A stretch of DNA of 64,000 nucleotides from positions 62,001 through 126,000 of the forward strand of contig NZ_JAKQZG010000003.1 of the NCBI RefSeq assembly GCF_024359545.1. Reading direction: 5' to 3'. The stretch comes from Jiella marina (lineage in GTDB: Bacteria > Pseudomonadota > Alphaproteobacteria > Rhizobiales > Rhizobiaceae). The translations under genes were made by a program, and so were the position numbers. Position 1 is the first letter of the stretch; each line of letters opens with the position of its first letter. The notes below the pieces were generated by a model. It saw only the letters and a list, made by a program, of their open reading frames with translations. It made no database searches and was not told the origin of the DNA. Below are positions 44,157-54,598 of the stretch, piece by piece.

Positions 44157-45179
44157 ATGAGCGAAGACCGAGTGCTGTTGACCGGAGCTTCCGGCTTCAT
44201 CGCCAAGCGCATTGCCCTTGATCTCCTCAACGCCGGCTATCGGGTGCGCGGAACGGTTCGCTCCGCGGCCAAGGGCGAGAAGCTCCGCGGCACGCTCTCC
44301 GAGGCTGGAGCCGATGTCGACCGGCTTGAACTCGCCGAACTCGATCTCCTGAAGGACGAGGGTTGGCGTGAGGCTGCGTCCGGCTGCCGGTTCGTCATGC
44401 ACACGGCCTCGCCCTTTCCCGCCCGCCAGTCCAGGGACAAATGGGCTCTTGTGCCGATCGCAAAGGGCGGGACGCTCCGGGTCCTCGATGCGGCTGTGAA
44501 GGCTGGCGCCGAGCGCTTCGTGATGACGTCCTCCGTCGTCGCGATCTATTACGGTCACGACAAATCGCATGGCGCCAGCTTCGACGAGAACGACTGGTCG
44601 AATGTCGAGGCGAAGAATATTTCCGATTACGCCGTCTCGAAGACCGAGGCCGAGCGCGCCGCCTGGGATGCGGCGAGGGCTGCGGGGCTCGACATGGTCG
44701 CCATCAATCCGGCTTTCGTGGTTGGGCCGATTCTCGACGACGATATCGGCACGTCGGCGCGGCTCGTTTCCATGATGATGCGGGGCAAGCTGCCGGCTGT
44801 CCCCAACGTCGCCTTCGGGATCGTCGACGTGCGGGACGTGGCGAAAGCCCATGTCGCCGCGCTCGGCGCACCTGAGGCGGTGGGGCATCGCTTCATCCTG
44901 TCCTCCGGGTCCCTGACGATGATGGAGATGGGCGAAGCAATCGCCGCCGCCGTGCCCGAATGCCGCGGGAAAGTCCCCCGCCGCACGCTGCCGGATTTCG
45001 TCGTGCGCTTCGCCGCGCTCTTCGCCTCAGAGGCGCGGGCGGCCGTCCCGGAACTCGGTCGTCGCAAGAATCTGGTAACCACGCCCGCGCAAAACACTCT
45101 GGGATTTTCACTATCCGATCCGCGAAAGGCGGTTGGCGCGATGGCCGTGAGCCTGAAGGATCACGGTTTCGCGACGTGA
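44157..45179 (+). CDS. Extended SDR NAD(P)-dependent reductase (aldehyde/dihydroflavonol-reductase type)
   Basis: A 340-residue extended short-chain dehydrogenase with the Rossmann motif LLTGASGFIAKRIALDLLNA, the MTSSVVAIYYG strand-serine, YAVSKTEAE as the Y-x3-K catalytic pair near 163-167, and INPAFVVGPIL. It resembles bacterial aldehyde reductases of the dihydroflavonol-4-reductase group; physiological substrate unknown. It stands alone between the rplQ terminator and a region with no obvious gene. Confidence 0.88.
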   Translation: MSEDRVLLTGASGFIAKRIALDLLNAGYRVRGTVRSAAKGEKLRGTLSEAGADVDRLELAELDLLKDEGWREAASGCRFVMHTASPFPARQSRDKWALVPIAKGGTLRVLDAAVKAGAERFVMTSSVVAIYYGHDKSHGASFDENDWSNVEAKNISDYAVSKTEAERAAWDAARAAGLDMVAINPAFVVGPILDDDIGTSARLVSMMMRGKLPAVPNVAFGIVDVRDVAKAHVAALGAPEAVGHRFILSSGSLTMMEMGEAIAAAVPECRGKVPRRTLPDFVVRFAALFASEARAAVPELGRRKNLVTTPAQNTLGFSLSDPRKAVGAMAVSLKDHGFAT

Positions 45180-45425
45180 TGGACGGCTTCACACCGAAGC
45201 AGTATATGACCATGCGTAAAGTGTGATGCAGATTCCATACGGTCGCGAAATTCACCTGTGTGGCCAAAATGATATCGCTCGAGCAGAGACCGCATGGCAT
45301 AGGCCGGGCGGCTGGAGTTTTTTGGTCGATTCGACGCAACCAATCGCCGCGTTAAGCCTTTGACTAGGCAATTAAGGCACACGCCACATGATTGTGGCAG
45401 AGTTTACGTGGAAGAAACAAATCTC

Positions 45426-45599
45426 ATGAATGATGCGAGCACCATGGAAGTCACGGGCCGGAGTCTCATGCGTCGAACCATCCTCACCCTTTTGGGCGCC
45501 ATCGCCGCTTTCGGCGTGTTGACGGCAAGCTATGCGACGGCGGAACTGCCGGGCGCGGCTCCGACCACACCTGCAGCAACATCGGCCGTGATGAACTGA
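45426..45599 (+). CDS. Small membrane or exported peptide of unknown function
   Basis: A 57-residue product with one hydrophobic stretch (TILTLLGAIAAFGVLTASYA) and a short Pro/Ala/Thr-rich end. It could be a signal-peptide-bearing small protein or a single-span peptide. A second ATG at 45468 would start just before the hydrophobic part. A perfect terminator follows at once, which supports a real transcript. The gap before it (45180-45425) shows a -35-like TTGACT at 45360 and no gene. Confidence 0.55.
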   Translation: MNDASTMEVTGRSLMRRTILTLLGAIAAFGVLTASYATAELPGAAPTTPAATSAVMN

Positions 45600-45627
45600 C
45601 ACGCTCGCAGACGAGGAAAAGCTGTCG

Positions 45628-45649
45628 AGGGGCCCAAGGGCCCCTTTTT
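45628..45649 (+). terminator. Intrinsic terminator after the small peptide gene
   Basis: GGGGCCC/GGGCCCC with a two-base AA loop and a following run of five T residues. Confidence 0.9.
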
Positions 45650-45702
45650 CGTGCCAATCGTCTGGTCTATCCCGTCACGATCGTTTTTCGAGCGGGGGTG
45701 AC

Positions 45703-47271
45703 ATGAAGCTCAAACTTCTGGTTCTCGCGACAACCTTGCTTCTCGGCACCGTCGTCGCGATTCCGGCGGCACTGTCGGGAAACGCGGCCTTCGATCGCCT
45801 GATCACGGTGTTCCTCGATACTGATCATCCGCCAGGCGATACGGGCGGGAAAACCGGCCCCGGTATCGCTGTTCCGCAGCCGGATGCCCCGGACGATGCG
45901 GAGGCACGCATCGAGCCGCTGCGTTTTGCGCAAAGCGGGCAATCCGATGCCAAGACTGTTCCCTCGACCCGAGCTGAAATCTCCCTGAGCTTCGCTCCGC
46001 TGGTGCGCCAGACGGCACCGGCGGTCGTCAATGTCTATGCGGCCCGGCAGGTCACGGCGCGCCGTTCGCCATTTGCCGACGATCCCTTCTTCGGCCAGTT
46101 CTTCGGTCGGCAGTTCGACAATCCGCCGCGCATGGAATCCTCGCTCGGTTCGGGCGTGATCGTCGACTCCTCCGGTCTCGTCGTCACCAACAATCATGTC
46201 GTCCAGGATGCGGACGAGGTGAAGATCGCCTTCGCGGACGGGCGCGAATTCGCCACCGAGGTGTTGTCGAAGGACGCGACCGTCGACCTGGCGGTTCTCA
46301 AGATCGAGGGGGAGGGGCCGTTTCCGGCCATCGCCATCGGCAATTCCGACGATCTCGAAATCGGCGATCTCGTCCTGGCGATCGGCAACCCGTTCGGCAT
46401 CGGCCAGACGGTCACCAACGGCATCGTCTCGGCGCTCGCCCGCAACCATATCGGCGTCAATGATTTCGGCTTCTTCATCCAGACCGACGCGGCGATCAAT
46501 CCAGGCAATTCCGGCGGCGCGCTGATCGACATGAAGGGCCGGCTCGTCGGCGTCAACACGGCCATTTTCTCGCGATCGGGCGGCTCGAACGGCATCGGCT
46601 TCGCGATACCCGGCAACATGGTTGCGGCCTTTGTGCGCTCGGCCAAAGAGGGTGGTCGCTTCGAGCGTCCCTTCGTCGGCGCGGACTTTGCCACGGTCAC
46701 GCCCGACATCGCCGAAGCGCTCGGCCTCGAGCGGCCGACGGGCGCCCTTGTGCGGTCGATTTTTGACGAAGGCCCGGCGGACAGTGCGGGTTTGCAGATT
46801 GGCGACGTGATCCTGAAGGCGAATGGCCGCCGCATCGACAATCCGGAGGCACTGACCTATCGCCTGGCCACGCTCGGCATTGGTGAAAGCGTGAAGCTCG
46901 ACGTCCTGTCCGGGGAAAGCACCGAAGAGCTGACGCTCGCGCTCGAAAGGGCCCCAGAGGTCCCGCCCCGGGACGAGCGCACGATCGCCGGCCGCAATCC
47001 CTTCGCCGGGGCCACCGTCTACAATCTCTCGCCGCGTATCGCCGGTGAGTTCGATCTGCCCGCGGATCGCACCGGCGTAGTCGTCGCGGCCATCGCTCCG
47101 CGCTCGATCGCCCAGCGCTTCGGTTTGCGGCCCGGGGACATCCTGCTCGACGTCAATGGCGAGGCGGTTGACTCAACCGAGACGCTGGAAACGCTGGCGC
47201 AGTCGCGCTTCCGCGCCTGGCAGTTCGACATCGAACGGGATGGTCGCCGCCTGACGCAGGTCGTGCGCTGA
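45703..47271 (+). CDS. degP: Do-family periplasmic serine endopeptidase
   Basis: A 522-residue envelope quality-control protease. An N-terminal signal/anchor (LKLLVLATTLLLGTVVAIPA) is followed by a trypsin-like domain with the triad His165 (VVTNNHVV), Asp195 (TVDLAVLKI) and Ser270 (NPGNSGGAL). Two PDZ domains follow: PFVGADFATVTPDIAEALGL, then a second containing VVAAIAPRSIAQRFGLRPGD. It ends one base before the rarA start, so the two are co-transcribed. A DegQ-type role is equally possible. Confidence 0.95.
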   Translation: MKLKLLVLATTLLLGTVVAIPAALSGNAAFDRLITVFLDTDHPPGDTGGKTGPGIAVPQPDAPDDAEARIEPLRFAQSGQSDAKTVPSTRAEISLSFAPLVRQTAPAVVNVYAARQVTARRSPFADDPFFGQFFGRQFDNPPRMESSLGSGVIVDSSGLVVTNNHVVQDADEVKIAFADGREFATEVLSKDATVDLAVLKIEGEGPFPAIAIGNSDDLEIGDLVLAIGNPFGIGQTVTNGIVSALARNHIGVNDFGFFIQTDAAINPGNSGGALIDMKGRLVGVNTAIFSRSGGSNGIGFAIPGNMVAAFVRSAKEGGRFERPFVGADFATVTPDIAEALGLERPTGALVRSIFDEGPADSAGLQIGDVILKANGRRIDNPEALTYRLATLGIGESVKLDVLSGESTEELTLALERAPEVPPRDERTIAGRNPFAGATVYNLSPRIAGEFDLPADRTGVVVAAIAPRSIAQRFGLRPGDILLDVNGEAVDSTETLETLAQSRFRAWQFDIERDGRRLTQVVR

Positions 47272-47272
47272 C

Positions 47273-48652
<1,380 letters not shown>

Positions 48653-48783
48653 TACGGCGCTCCAAATGCGGTGTCTGATAGGGAATCTGGATTTGTTTAG
48701 GGGTCTTCCAGTTTGGTCGAGACCCGATTCCTCCAGTGCAAGCCACTGTCCAATAACGACAATTGTAAAATAACGAGGCCCCC

Positions 48784-50394
48784 ATGGCGACAGAGACGAC
48801 CGAAATTCCTGACGTCTCCGTGACCAATTACGAGGTCGGTCAGGACAACATTCAGCGGTTCGGGCTCGATATCCACAATCCGGTCTTCCCGATCTCGGCA
48901 AGCATCATCATCGTGTTCGTCGGGTTCGCGCTGCTGTTCCCTGGCCTCGCTGACAGCTTCTTCGGCTGGCTGCGCCCCGCGATCACCTCGACCTTCGACT
49001 GGCTGTTTCTGATGGCCGGCAACATTTTCGTCCTGTTCTGCCTGTTCCTTGTCGTCTCGCCGCTCGGCAAGATCCGGCTGGGTGGCCAGGATGCCAAGCC
49101 GGAATTCGGTTATTTCGGCTGGTTCGCCATGCTGTTCGCCGCCGGCATGGGCATCGGCCTGATGTTCTACGGCGTGTCGGAGCCGATCACGCACTTCTCC
49201 ACCTCGATGGAAGGGGGCGCCTCCGCGCCGCTGATGGGCGTTGCCGGCGACGAGGACGCAGCACGGCGACTGGGCATGGCCGCGACGATCTATCACTGGG
49301 CGCTGCATCCCTGGGCGATATACGCCGTCGTGGCGCTGGCTCTGGCCTTCTTCAGCTACAATTGGGGCCTGCCGCTCACCATGCGTTCGGTGTTCTACCC
49401 GATGCTGGGCGACAAGGCCTGGGGTTGGCCCGGCCATTTCATCGACATTCTCGCGGTCTTCGCGACGCTCTTCGGTCTGGCGACCTCGCTCGGCTACGGC
49501 GCGGAGCAGGCCGTCGGTGGGTTGAACTATCTCTTCGGCGTTCCCGACACGATGTTCTCGAACATCGTGCTGATCGCCCTGATCACCGGTGCGGCGCTCG
49601 TCTCCGTCGTGGCTGGCCTCGATGCCGGCGTGCGGCGCCTGTCGGAAATCAACATGGTGCTGGCGTTCCTGCTCATGGTGTTCATCTTCGCCGTCGGTCC
49701 GACGATGGATCTGATCCAGGGCTTCGTCGGCAACACCGTGGCCTATTTCCGTGAACTGATCCCGCTGTCCAATCCGTTTGGTCGCGAGGATGACGGCTAT
49801 CGCCAGGGATGGACCAGCTTCTACTGGGCCTGGTGGATGAGCTGGTCGCCCTTCGTCGGCATGTTCATCGCCCGCGTCTCGCGTGGCCGCACGGTGCGCG
49901 AGTTCATCACCTGCGTCCTGATCATTCCGACGATCGTTTCGATCATCTGGATGACGATCTTTGGTGGGACGGCCCTGACCGAGACGATCGGCGGCTTCGA
50001 GGGTATCGTGAACGCCGCGCTGGAGGTGAAGCTCTTCGAGATGCTCGGTCAGCTTCCGCTGGCGCAGATCACCTCCTTCATCGGCATCGTGCTCGTGATC
50101 GTGTTCTTTGTGACCTCGTCGGACTCCGGTTCGCTGGTCATCGATACGATCACCGCCGGCGGGAAGATCGACGCCCCGGTTCCGCAGCGCGTGTTCTGGG
50201 CGACCTTCGAGGGTCTCGTGGCCCTGACCCTGCTGCTCGGCGGCGGACTGGCCGCACTCCAGGGTGCCGCGATCACGACGGGTTTCCCCTTCGCGATCCT
50301 GCTGCTCTTCCTCTGCTGGTCGACCTATCGTGGGCTCGCCGAGGAAAGGAAGGAGCCGTTCCTGCAGAAGATGAAGGCGAAGGGAAAGATCTGA
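48784..50394 (+). CDS. BCCT-family osmolyte (betaine/choline/carnitine) transporter
   Basis: A 536-residue, 12-span Na+- or H+-coupled transporter. The coupling-ion motif GMGIGLMFYGVSEP and the substrate-site tryptophan region FYWAWWMSWSPFVGMFIARV are clear, as is SLGYGAEQAVGGL. The C-terminal tail is short, unlike stress-sensing BetP. It lies between rarA and crcB, interrupting an order that is usually contiguous in relatives, so it may have been inserted. A near-repeat AATAACGA occurs twice just upstream. The substrate is probably glycine betaine or a similar methylamine. Confidence 0.93.
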   Translation: MATETTEIPDVSVTNYEVGQDNIQRFGLDIHNPVFPISASIIIVFVGFALLFPGLADSFFGWLRPAITSTFDWLFLMAGNIFVLFCLFLVVSPLGKIRLGGQDAKPEFGYFGWFAMLFAAGMGIGLMFYGVSEPITHFSTSMEGGASAPLMGVAGDEDAARRLGMAATIYHWALHPWAIYAVVALALAFFSYNWGLPLTMRSVFYPMLGDKAWGWPGHFIDILAVFATLFGLATSLGYGAEQAVGGLNYLFGVPDTMFSNIVLIALITGAALVSVVAGLDAGVRRLSEINMVLAFLLMVFIFAVGPTMDLIQGFVGNTVAYFRELIPLSNPFGREDDGYRQGWTSFYWAWWMSWSPFVGMFIARVSRGRTVREFITCVLIIPTIVSIIWMTIFGGTALTETIGGFEGIVNAALEVKLFEMLGQLPLAQITSFIGIVLVIVFFVTSSDSGSLVIDTITAGGKIDAPVPQRVFWATFEGLVALTLLLGGGLAALQGAAITTGFPFAILLLFLCWSTYRGLAEERKEPFLQKMKAKGKI

Positions 50395-50434
50395 CGCCTT
50401 CGCTCTCGCGAACTGCCATATCGGACGAACCTTC

Positions 50435-50466
50435 GAACCGGCCGGCGCCCAGGTGCCGGCCGGTTC
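50435..50466 (+). terminator. Intrinsic terminator after the BCCT gene
   Basis: A 12-bp stem GAACCGGCCGGC/GCCGGCCGGTTC with an 8-base loop; the following CTCCGTTG gives only a poor T-run. Confidence 0.6.
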
Positions 50467-50504
50467 TCCGTTGAGACATGCACCGCATCGGCATTGGGGC
50501 GCCC

Positions 50505-50882
50505 ATGTACCAAGTCTTGCTGGTCGCCCTGGGGGGCGGCATCGGAGCCGGGTTGAGACACCTGTCGGGTCTCCTTGCGCTGCGATTGCTGGGGCCGGGG
50601 TTTCCCTTCGGGACCGCCTTCGTGAACGTCGTCGGTTCCTTCGTCATGGGGGTCTTCGTCGAACTTCTCGCCCGTCGCCTTGGCGCCTCGCCGGAACTGC
50701 GGCTGTTCTTTGCCACCGGCGTGCTCGGCGGCTTCACGACCTTCTCGTCCTTTTCCCTCGACGCTGCCGTTCTCTACGAGCGCGGCGACCTGGCCCTGGC
50801 GGCGATCTACGTCTTCGGTTCGGTCGCGCTGGGGATCGCAGCCCTGTTTGCCGGTCTTTCCCTGGTGCGGGCGATCGGCTAA
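50505..50882 (+). CDS. crcB: Fluoride ion channel CrcB
   Basis: A 125-residue, four-span Fluc channel that exports fluoride as an antiparallel dimer. The opening VLLVALGGGIGAGLRHLSG, the asparagine in GTAFVNVVGSF and GVLGGFTTFSSFSLDA, with its conserved phenylalanines and TTFSS, are diagnostic. The ATG at 50505 gives the family length; one at 50478 adds nine residues. I see no fluoride riboswitch upstream. Confidence 0.95.
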   Translation: MYQVLLVALGGGIGAGLRHLSGLLALRLLGPGFPFGTAFVNVVGSFVMGVFVELLARRLGASPELRLFFATGVLGGFTTFSSFSLDAAVLYERGDLALAAIYVFGSVALGIAALFAGLSLVRAIG

Positions 50883-50923
50883 CCGAAGGGTCAAATCCCT
50901 TCCTGATCGTCGGACGCCTCGCC

Positions 50924-51886
50924 ATGCGTATTCTTCTGACGGGTTCCTCGGGCTGGCTCGGCCGGTTTCTCGCACCGCGGCTTTCCGGGCTTGGCCACCA
51001 GGTCGTCGGCCTCGACGTCGCCCCCGGTGCCGCCACCCAGGTCCTCGGCACTGTTGCCGACCGGGAACTGATCGACCGTGTCTTCGCCGAATACGGCATC
51101 GAGGCCGTCATCCACGCCGGCGCTCTGCACAAGCCGGACATCGCGCGCTATCCGCGTCAGACCTTCGTCGACGTCAACGTCACCGGCACGCTGAACCTCC
51201 TGGAGGCGGCCGTCGCCGCCGGCCATGACCGCTTCATCTTCACTTCCACCACCTCGCTGATGATCTCCCAGGCGATTCGAGTGGAGGCCGGGGAGGCGGC
51301 CATTTGGCTCGACGAGGACGCCGCTCCGCTGGCGCCGCGCAACATCTACGGCGTCACCAAGCTGGCGGCGGAAGGGCTCTGCCGGCTGTTTCACCTGGAC
51401 CACGGCCTCAACGCGATCGTCCTGCGCACGGCGCGCTTCTTCCCTGAGGATGACGACACGTTGCGCGGTCTTCCCGGGCCGAATCTCAAGGCCAACGAAT
51501 TCCTGAACCGGCGTCTGACGGTCGAGGATGCGGCCGAAGCGCATGTGGCGGCGCTGGAAAAGGCACCTGAAGTGGGCTTCGACGTCTTCGTCGTCTCGGC
51601 CCCGACGCCTTTCGACCGCGGGGACGTGGCGGAACTGAAGCGGGATGCGCCATCCGTCATCGCTCGGCATTTTCCCGAGGCGCCGGAACTCTACGCCAAG
51701 CGCGGCTGGACGCTGCCGCGCTCGATCGGGCGGGTCTATGACGCCTCCCGCATGAGGCGCGTCCTCGACTTTCGGTGCCGCACCGATTTCGCAAGCATCC
51801 TCGATGCGCTCCGTTGCGACGATCCGCTGCCCTTCGCCCATGACCCGGCCTATGTCTCGCCGCAGGAACTGGCGCGAGCGCGGTAG
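50924..51886 (+). CDS. NAD-dependent epimerase/dehydratase
   Basis: A 320-residue extended SDR. It has the N-terminal MRILLTGSSGWLGRFLAPRL, VIHAGALHKPDIARYPRQTF, the catalytic IYGVTKLAAE (Y-x3-K), and FTSTTSLMISQAI. It resembles nucleotide-sugar epimerases. The ribosome-binding site is weak. It lies 42 bases after crcB and before the pseudouridine synthase, on the same strand. The substrate is unknown. Confidence 0.87.
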   Translation: MRILLTGSSGWLGRFLAPRLSGLGHQVVGLDVAPGAATQVLGTVADRELIDRVFAEYGIEAVIHAGALHKPDIARYPRQTFVDVNVTGTLNLLEAAVAAGHDRFIFTSTTSLMISQAIRVEAGEAAIWLDEDAAPLAPRNIYGVTKLAAEGLCRLFHLDHGLNAIVLRTARFFPEDDDTLRGLPGPNLKANEFLNRRLTVEDAAEAHVAALEKAPEVGFDVFVVSAPTPFDRGDVAELKRDAPSVIARHFPEAPELYAKRGWTLPRSIGRVYDASRMRRVLDFRCRTDFASILDALRCDDPLPFAHDPAYVSPQELARAR

Positions 51887-51979
51887 AGGCGGGCTGCTTC
51901 CTTCGTTGCCGCTCGGCCCTCCTTTCTGTAGGAAAGCCGGAATTCACAGGGTGCGAGATCGAGGAGCAGCGCGAAGCCG

Positions 51980-52963
51980 ATGGCGAGCGTCGAACAAAGG
52001 CGGGTCGAGGACGACGAGGCGGGGCTGCGGCTCGACCGCTGGTTCAAGCTCCACTATCCCGGGCTCGGCTTCGGTCAGCTGCAGAAGCTTCTGCGCTCCG
52101 GCCAGATCCGCGTGGACGGCGGGCGGGCGAAGTCGGACACCCGAATCCAGCCGGGCCAGATGGTGCGCGTGCCGCCGCTGGCGACCGACGCCAAGGGTGA
52201 CGCGCGGCCTCTCACCGCCAACACCATGCGCGATCGCCATGATGGTGACGTTCTGGCGAAAATGCTGATCTACGAGGACGACAAGGTCTTCGTGTTCAAC
52301 AAGCCGGCCGGGCTCGCCGTCCAGGGCGGCTCGGGCGTCTCGCGGCACATGGACAAGATGCTCGAAGCCTGGCGCAACCGGAAGGGCGAGAAACCCCGCT
52401 TGGTGCATCGGCTGGACCGCGACACGTCGGGCATCCTCGTCGTCGCCCGCACGCGGGGCGCAGCGACCCATCTGACCAGGGCGTTTCGCGAGCGCGACAC
52501 CCAGAAGCACTATTGGGCGATCGTGAAGGGCGTGCCGGGGAAGCGGGAAGGGCGAATCTCCACCTATCTGAAGAAAGAGCAGACGCCGGACGGCGACCGC
52601 ATGCGGGTCGCGAAGCACGGCGAGGAGGGTGCCGACCACGCGGTTTCGCACTACCGGATCATCGATCAGGTGGCCCAGAACTTCGCCTGGTTGGAGATGC
52701 AGCCCCATACCGGGCGCACCCACCAGCTTCGCGTCCATGCCGCCCATCTGGGCCATCCGATCCTGGGCGATCCGAAATACTTCGAGCACGACACCAACTG
52801 GGAATTTCCCGGCGGCGTCCAGAAGCGGCTGCATCTTCATGCCCGGCGGATCGTCATTCCCCATCCTGCTGGTGGCGTCATCGACCAGGTCGCGCCGCTG
52901 TCCGAACACATGGTCCAGACCTTCAATCTCTTCGGCTTCGACGAGGCCGAGCTCGATGACTGA
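51980..52963 (+). CDS. rluC: RluC/RluA-family 23S rRNA pseudouridine synthase
   Basis: A 327-residue enzyme with an N-terminal S4 RNA-binding domain (LRLDRWFKLHYPGLGFGQLQ) and the catalytic core with the essential aspartate in VHRLDRDTSGILVVART. YWAIVKGVPGKREGRIS, QPHTGRTHQLRVHAAHLGHP and ILGDPKYF complete the family pattern. The 10-base gap to the HAD gene indicates an operon with HAD and ATP12. Confidence 0.95.
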   Translation: MASVEQRRVEDDEAGLRLDRWFKLHYPGLGFGQLQKLLRSGQIRVDGGRAKSDTRIQPGQMVRVPPLATDAKGDARPLTANTMRDRHDGDVLAKMLIYEDDKVFVFNKPAGLAVQGGSGVSRHMDKMLEAWRNRKGEKPRLVHRLDRDTSGILVVARTRGAATHLTRAFRERDTQKHYWAIVKGVPGKREGRISTYLKKEQTPDGDRMRVAKHGEEGADHAVSHYRIIDQVAQNFAWLEMQPHTGRTHQLRVHAAHLGHPILGDPKYFEHDTNWEFPGGVQKRLHLHARRIVIPHPAGGVIDQVAPLSEHMVQTFNLFGFDEAELDD

Positions 52964-52972
52964 GGTCAGGTC

Positions 52973-53638
52973 ATGAAAGCAATCCTTTTCGATTGCGACG
53001 GCACCATCGCCGATTCCGCCGGGCTGATCTCGGCCATCATGGAGCGGACCTTTCGCTGCCATGATCTGGAGCCGCCGCCGCCCGAAGCCACGCGCGCCAT
53101 TATCGGATTATCGCTCGACAAGGCGATCTCCGCGCTCCGGCCGTCGCTCGACGCCGCGATGGTCGCCCATCTGGTGGAAGGCTACCGGATCGAATACCGC
53201 GCCGAGCGCGCCCGGCCGGACTTCGCCGAGCATCTGTTCGCCGGCATGGGCGAGCTGGTCCGCAATCTGGCGGCGCAGCCCGACATCTTCGTCGGCATGG
53301 TCACCGGCAAGTCCCGTCGCGGCGTCGCCGCGCTCACGGCGCATCACGGCCTGACCGAGGCCTTTCATGTCGTGCGCACGGCCGACGATTGTCCCTCCAA
53401 GCCACATCCGGCCATGGTGCTCGAATGCTGCGACGAATTGGGCCTCGAACCGTCTGCGGCTCTTGTCGTCGGCGACACGACGTTCGACATGGAAATGGCG
53501 CGTTCGGCAGGGGCCGGCGCTGTCGGTGTCGCGTGGGGCAGTCATTCCCGCGCGCATCTCTTCAATGCCGGCGCCGCGGTCGTGTCCGGGAGCGTCGAGG
53601 AACTGGCCCGCCATCTGCAGCGCTTCGCCGCCGCCTGA
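52973..53638 (+). CDS. HAD-family phosphatase (phosphoglycolate-phosphatase-like)
   Basis: A 221-residue hydrolase of the beta-phosphoglucomutase/Gph group. Motif I is LFDCDGTIADSA (Asp nucleophile and acid/base), motif II GMVTGKS, motif III KPHP, and motif IV LVVGDTTFDMEMARSAG. It lies between rluC and the ATP12 gene, a conserved arrangement in Rhizobiales. The substrate is not predictable from sequence. Confidence 0.93.
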   Translation: MKAILFDCDGTIADSAGLISAIMERTFRCHDLEPPPPEATRAIIGLSLDKAISALRPSLDAAMVAHLVEGYRIEYRAERARPDFAEHLFAGMGELVRNLAAQPDIFVGMVTGKSRRGVAALTAHHGLTEAFHVVRTADDCPSKPHPAMVLECCDELGLEPSAALVVGDTTFDMEMARSAGAGAVGVAWGSHSRAHLFNAGAAVVSGSVEELARHLQRFAAA

Positions 53639-53691
53639 TCCAGCAGAGTCAATCGCTGTTTCACCCGCGTTCCGCCAAGAGGATTCGATCC

Positions 53692-54423
53692 ATGTCCCAG
53701 AACCCGGCTTTCGCCCGGCCCGAACTGCCGAAGCGCTTCTACAAGAGCGTGGCCATCGTCGAGATCGCGGGCGGATCGACGGTCGAACTCGACGGCCGTC
53801 CGATCAAGACGCCCGCCCGCAAGCCCGTGCGGGCCCCCTCGCGTGCCGTCGCCGAGGCGATCGCCGCCGAATGGGAGGCTCAGGGCGAGCGAATCGATCC
53901 GGGCACCATGCCGATGACCCGTCTGATCAACACGATCATCGACGGCGTCCTCGACGATCCGGAGCCGGTGCGCGCGGAGATCGCGCGGTTCGCCGAGACC
54001 GACATGCTGTTTTATCGCGCCGGCGACCCGGAGCGCCTCGTCGCGCGCCAGCGCGAGCGCTGGGACCCGATTCTCGACTGGGCGCATGACCGGCTCGCCG
54101 CCCGTTTCGTGCTGGTTGAAGGGGTGATGCACGTCGCCCAGCCGGAAGCTTCGCTCGCGGCCGTGCGGCAGCATCTTGCCGGTTTTTCCTCGGGATTCGA
54201 GGTGGCCGCACTGCATCAGGCGACGACGCTGACCGGATCGGCGTTGATTGCGCTTGCGCTCGCCGATGGACGCCTGTCGGCCGAAAAGGCCTGGTCGCTG
54301 GCTCATCTCGACGAGGACTGGAACATCGAACAGTGGGGCGCCGACGAAGAGGCGATGGCGTTGCGCGAAAAGCGCTGGCAGGAGATGCGCGCCGCCGCGA
54401 TCCTCCTCGGTCGACGACCCTGA
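53692..54423 (+). CDS. ATP12-family F1-ATPase assembly chaperone
   Basis: A 243-residue homologue of mitochondrial ATP12, which helps F1 alpha-subunit assembly. Family motifs: PKRFYKSVAIVEIAGGSTVE, VELDGRPIKTPARKPVRAPS, AIAAEWEAQGERIDPGTMPM, TRLINTIIDGV and TDMLFYRAGDPERLVARQRE. AAGAGG precedes the ATG at 53692; the frame extending upstream overlaps the HAD gene and is not part of it. It ends the rluC-HAD-ATP12 operon. Confidence 0.95.
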   Translation: MSQNPAFARPELPKRFYKSVAIVEIAGGSTVELDGRPIKTPARKPVRAPSRAVAEAIAAEWEAQGERIDPGTMPMTRLINTIIDGVLDDPEPVRAEIARFAETDMLFYRAGDPERLVARQRERWDPILDWAHDRLAARFVLVEGVMHVAQPEASLAAVRQHLAGFSSGFEVAALHQATTLTGSALIALALADGRLSAEKAWSLAHLDEDWNIEQWGADEEAMALREKRWQEMRAAAILLGRRP

Positions 54424-54598
54424 GTTCCGTATGCAGAAGTTGTGGCCTGGTCGCCACAGTGGATCTTCCGAGTGCGACATGGATGAATTAAGTCTTTGAT
54501 TTGATGGAGGTTCGAATTCTGGCAAATTGCAACTGCGAATGTTCTCGGTCTATCCAGCCGGCTCAGATGATCTGCGTCGCACCGAAGGAAAGAAAGAG

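Noticed and set aside
50395-50504. Fluoride riboswitch upstream of crcB
   Set aside because: The conserved crcB-motif sequences are not present; the only structure is the hairpin after the BCCT gene.
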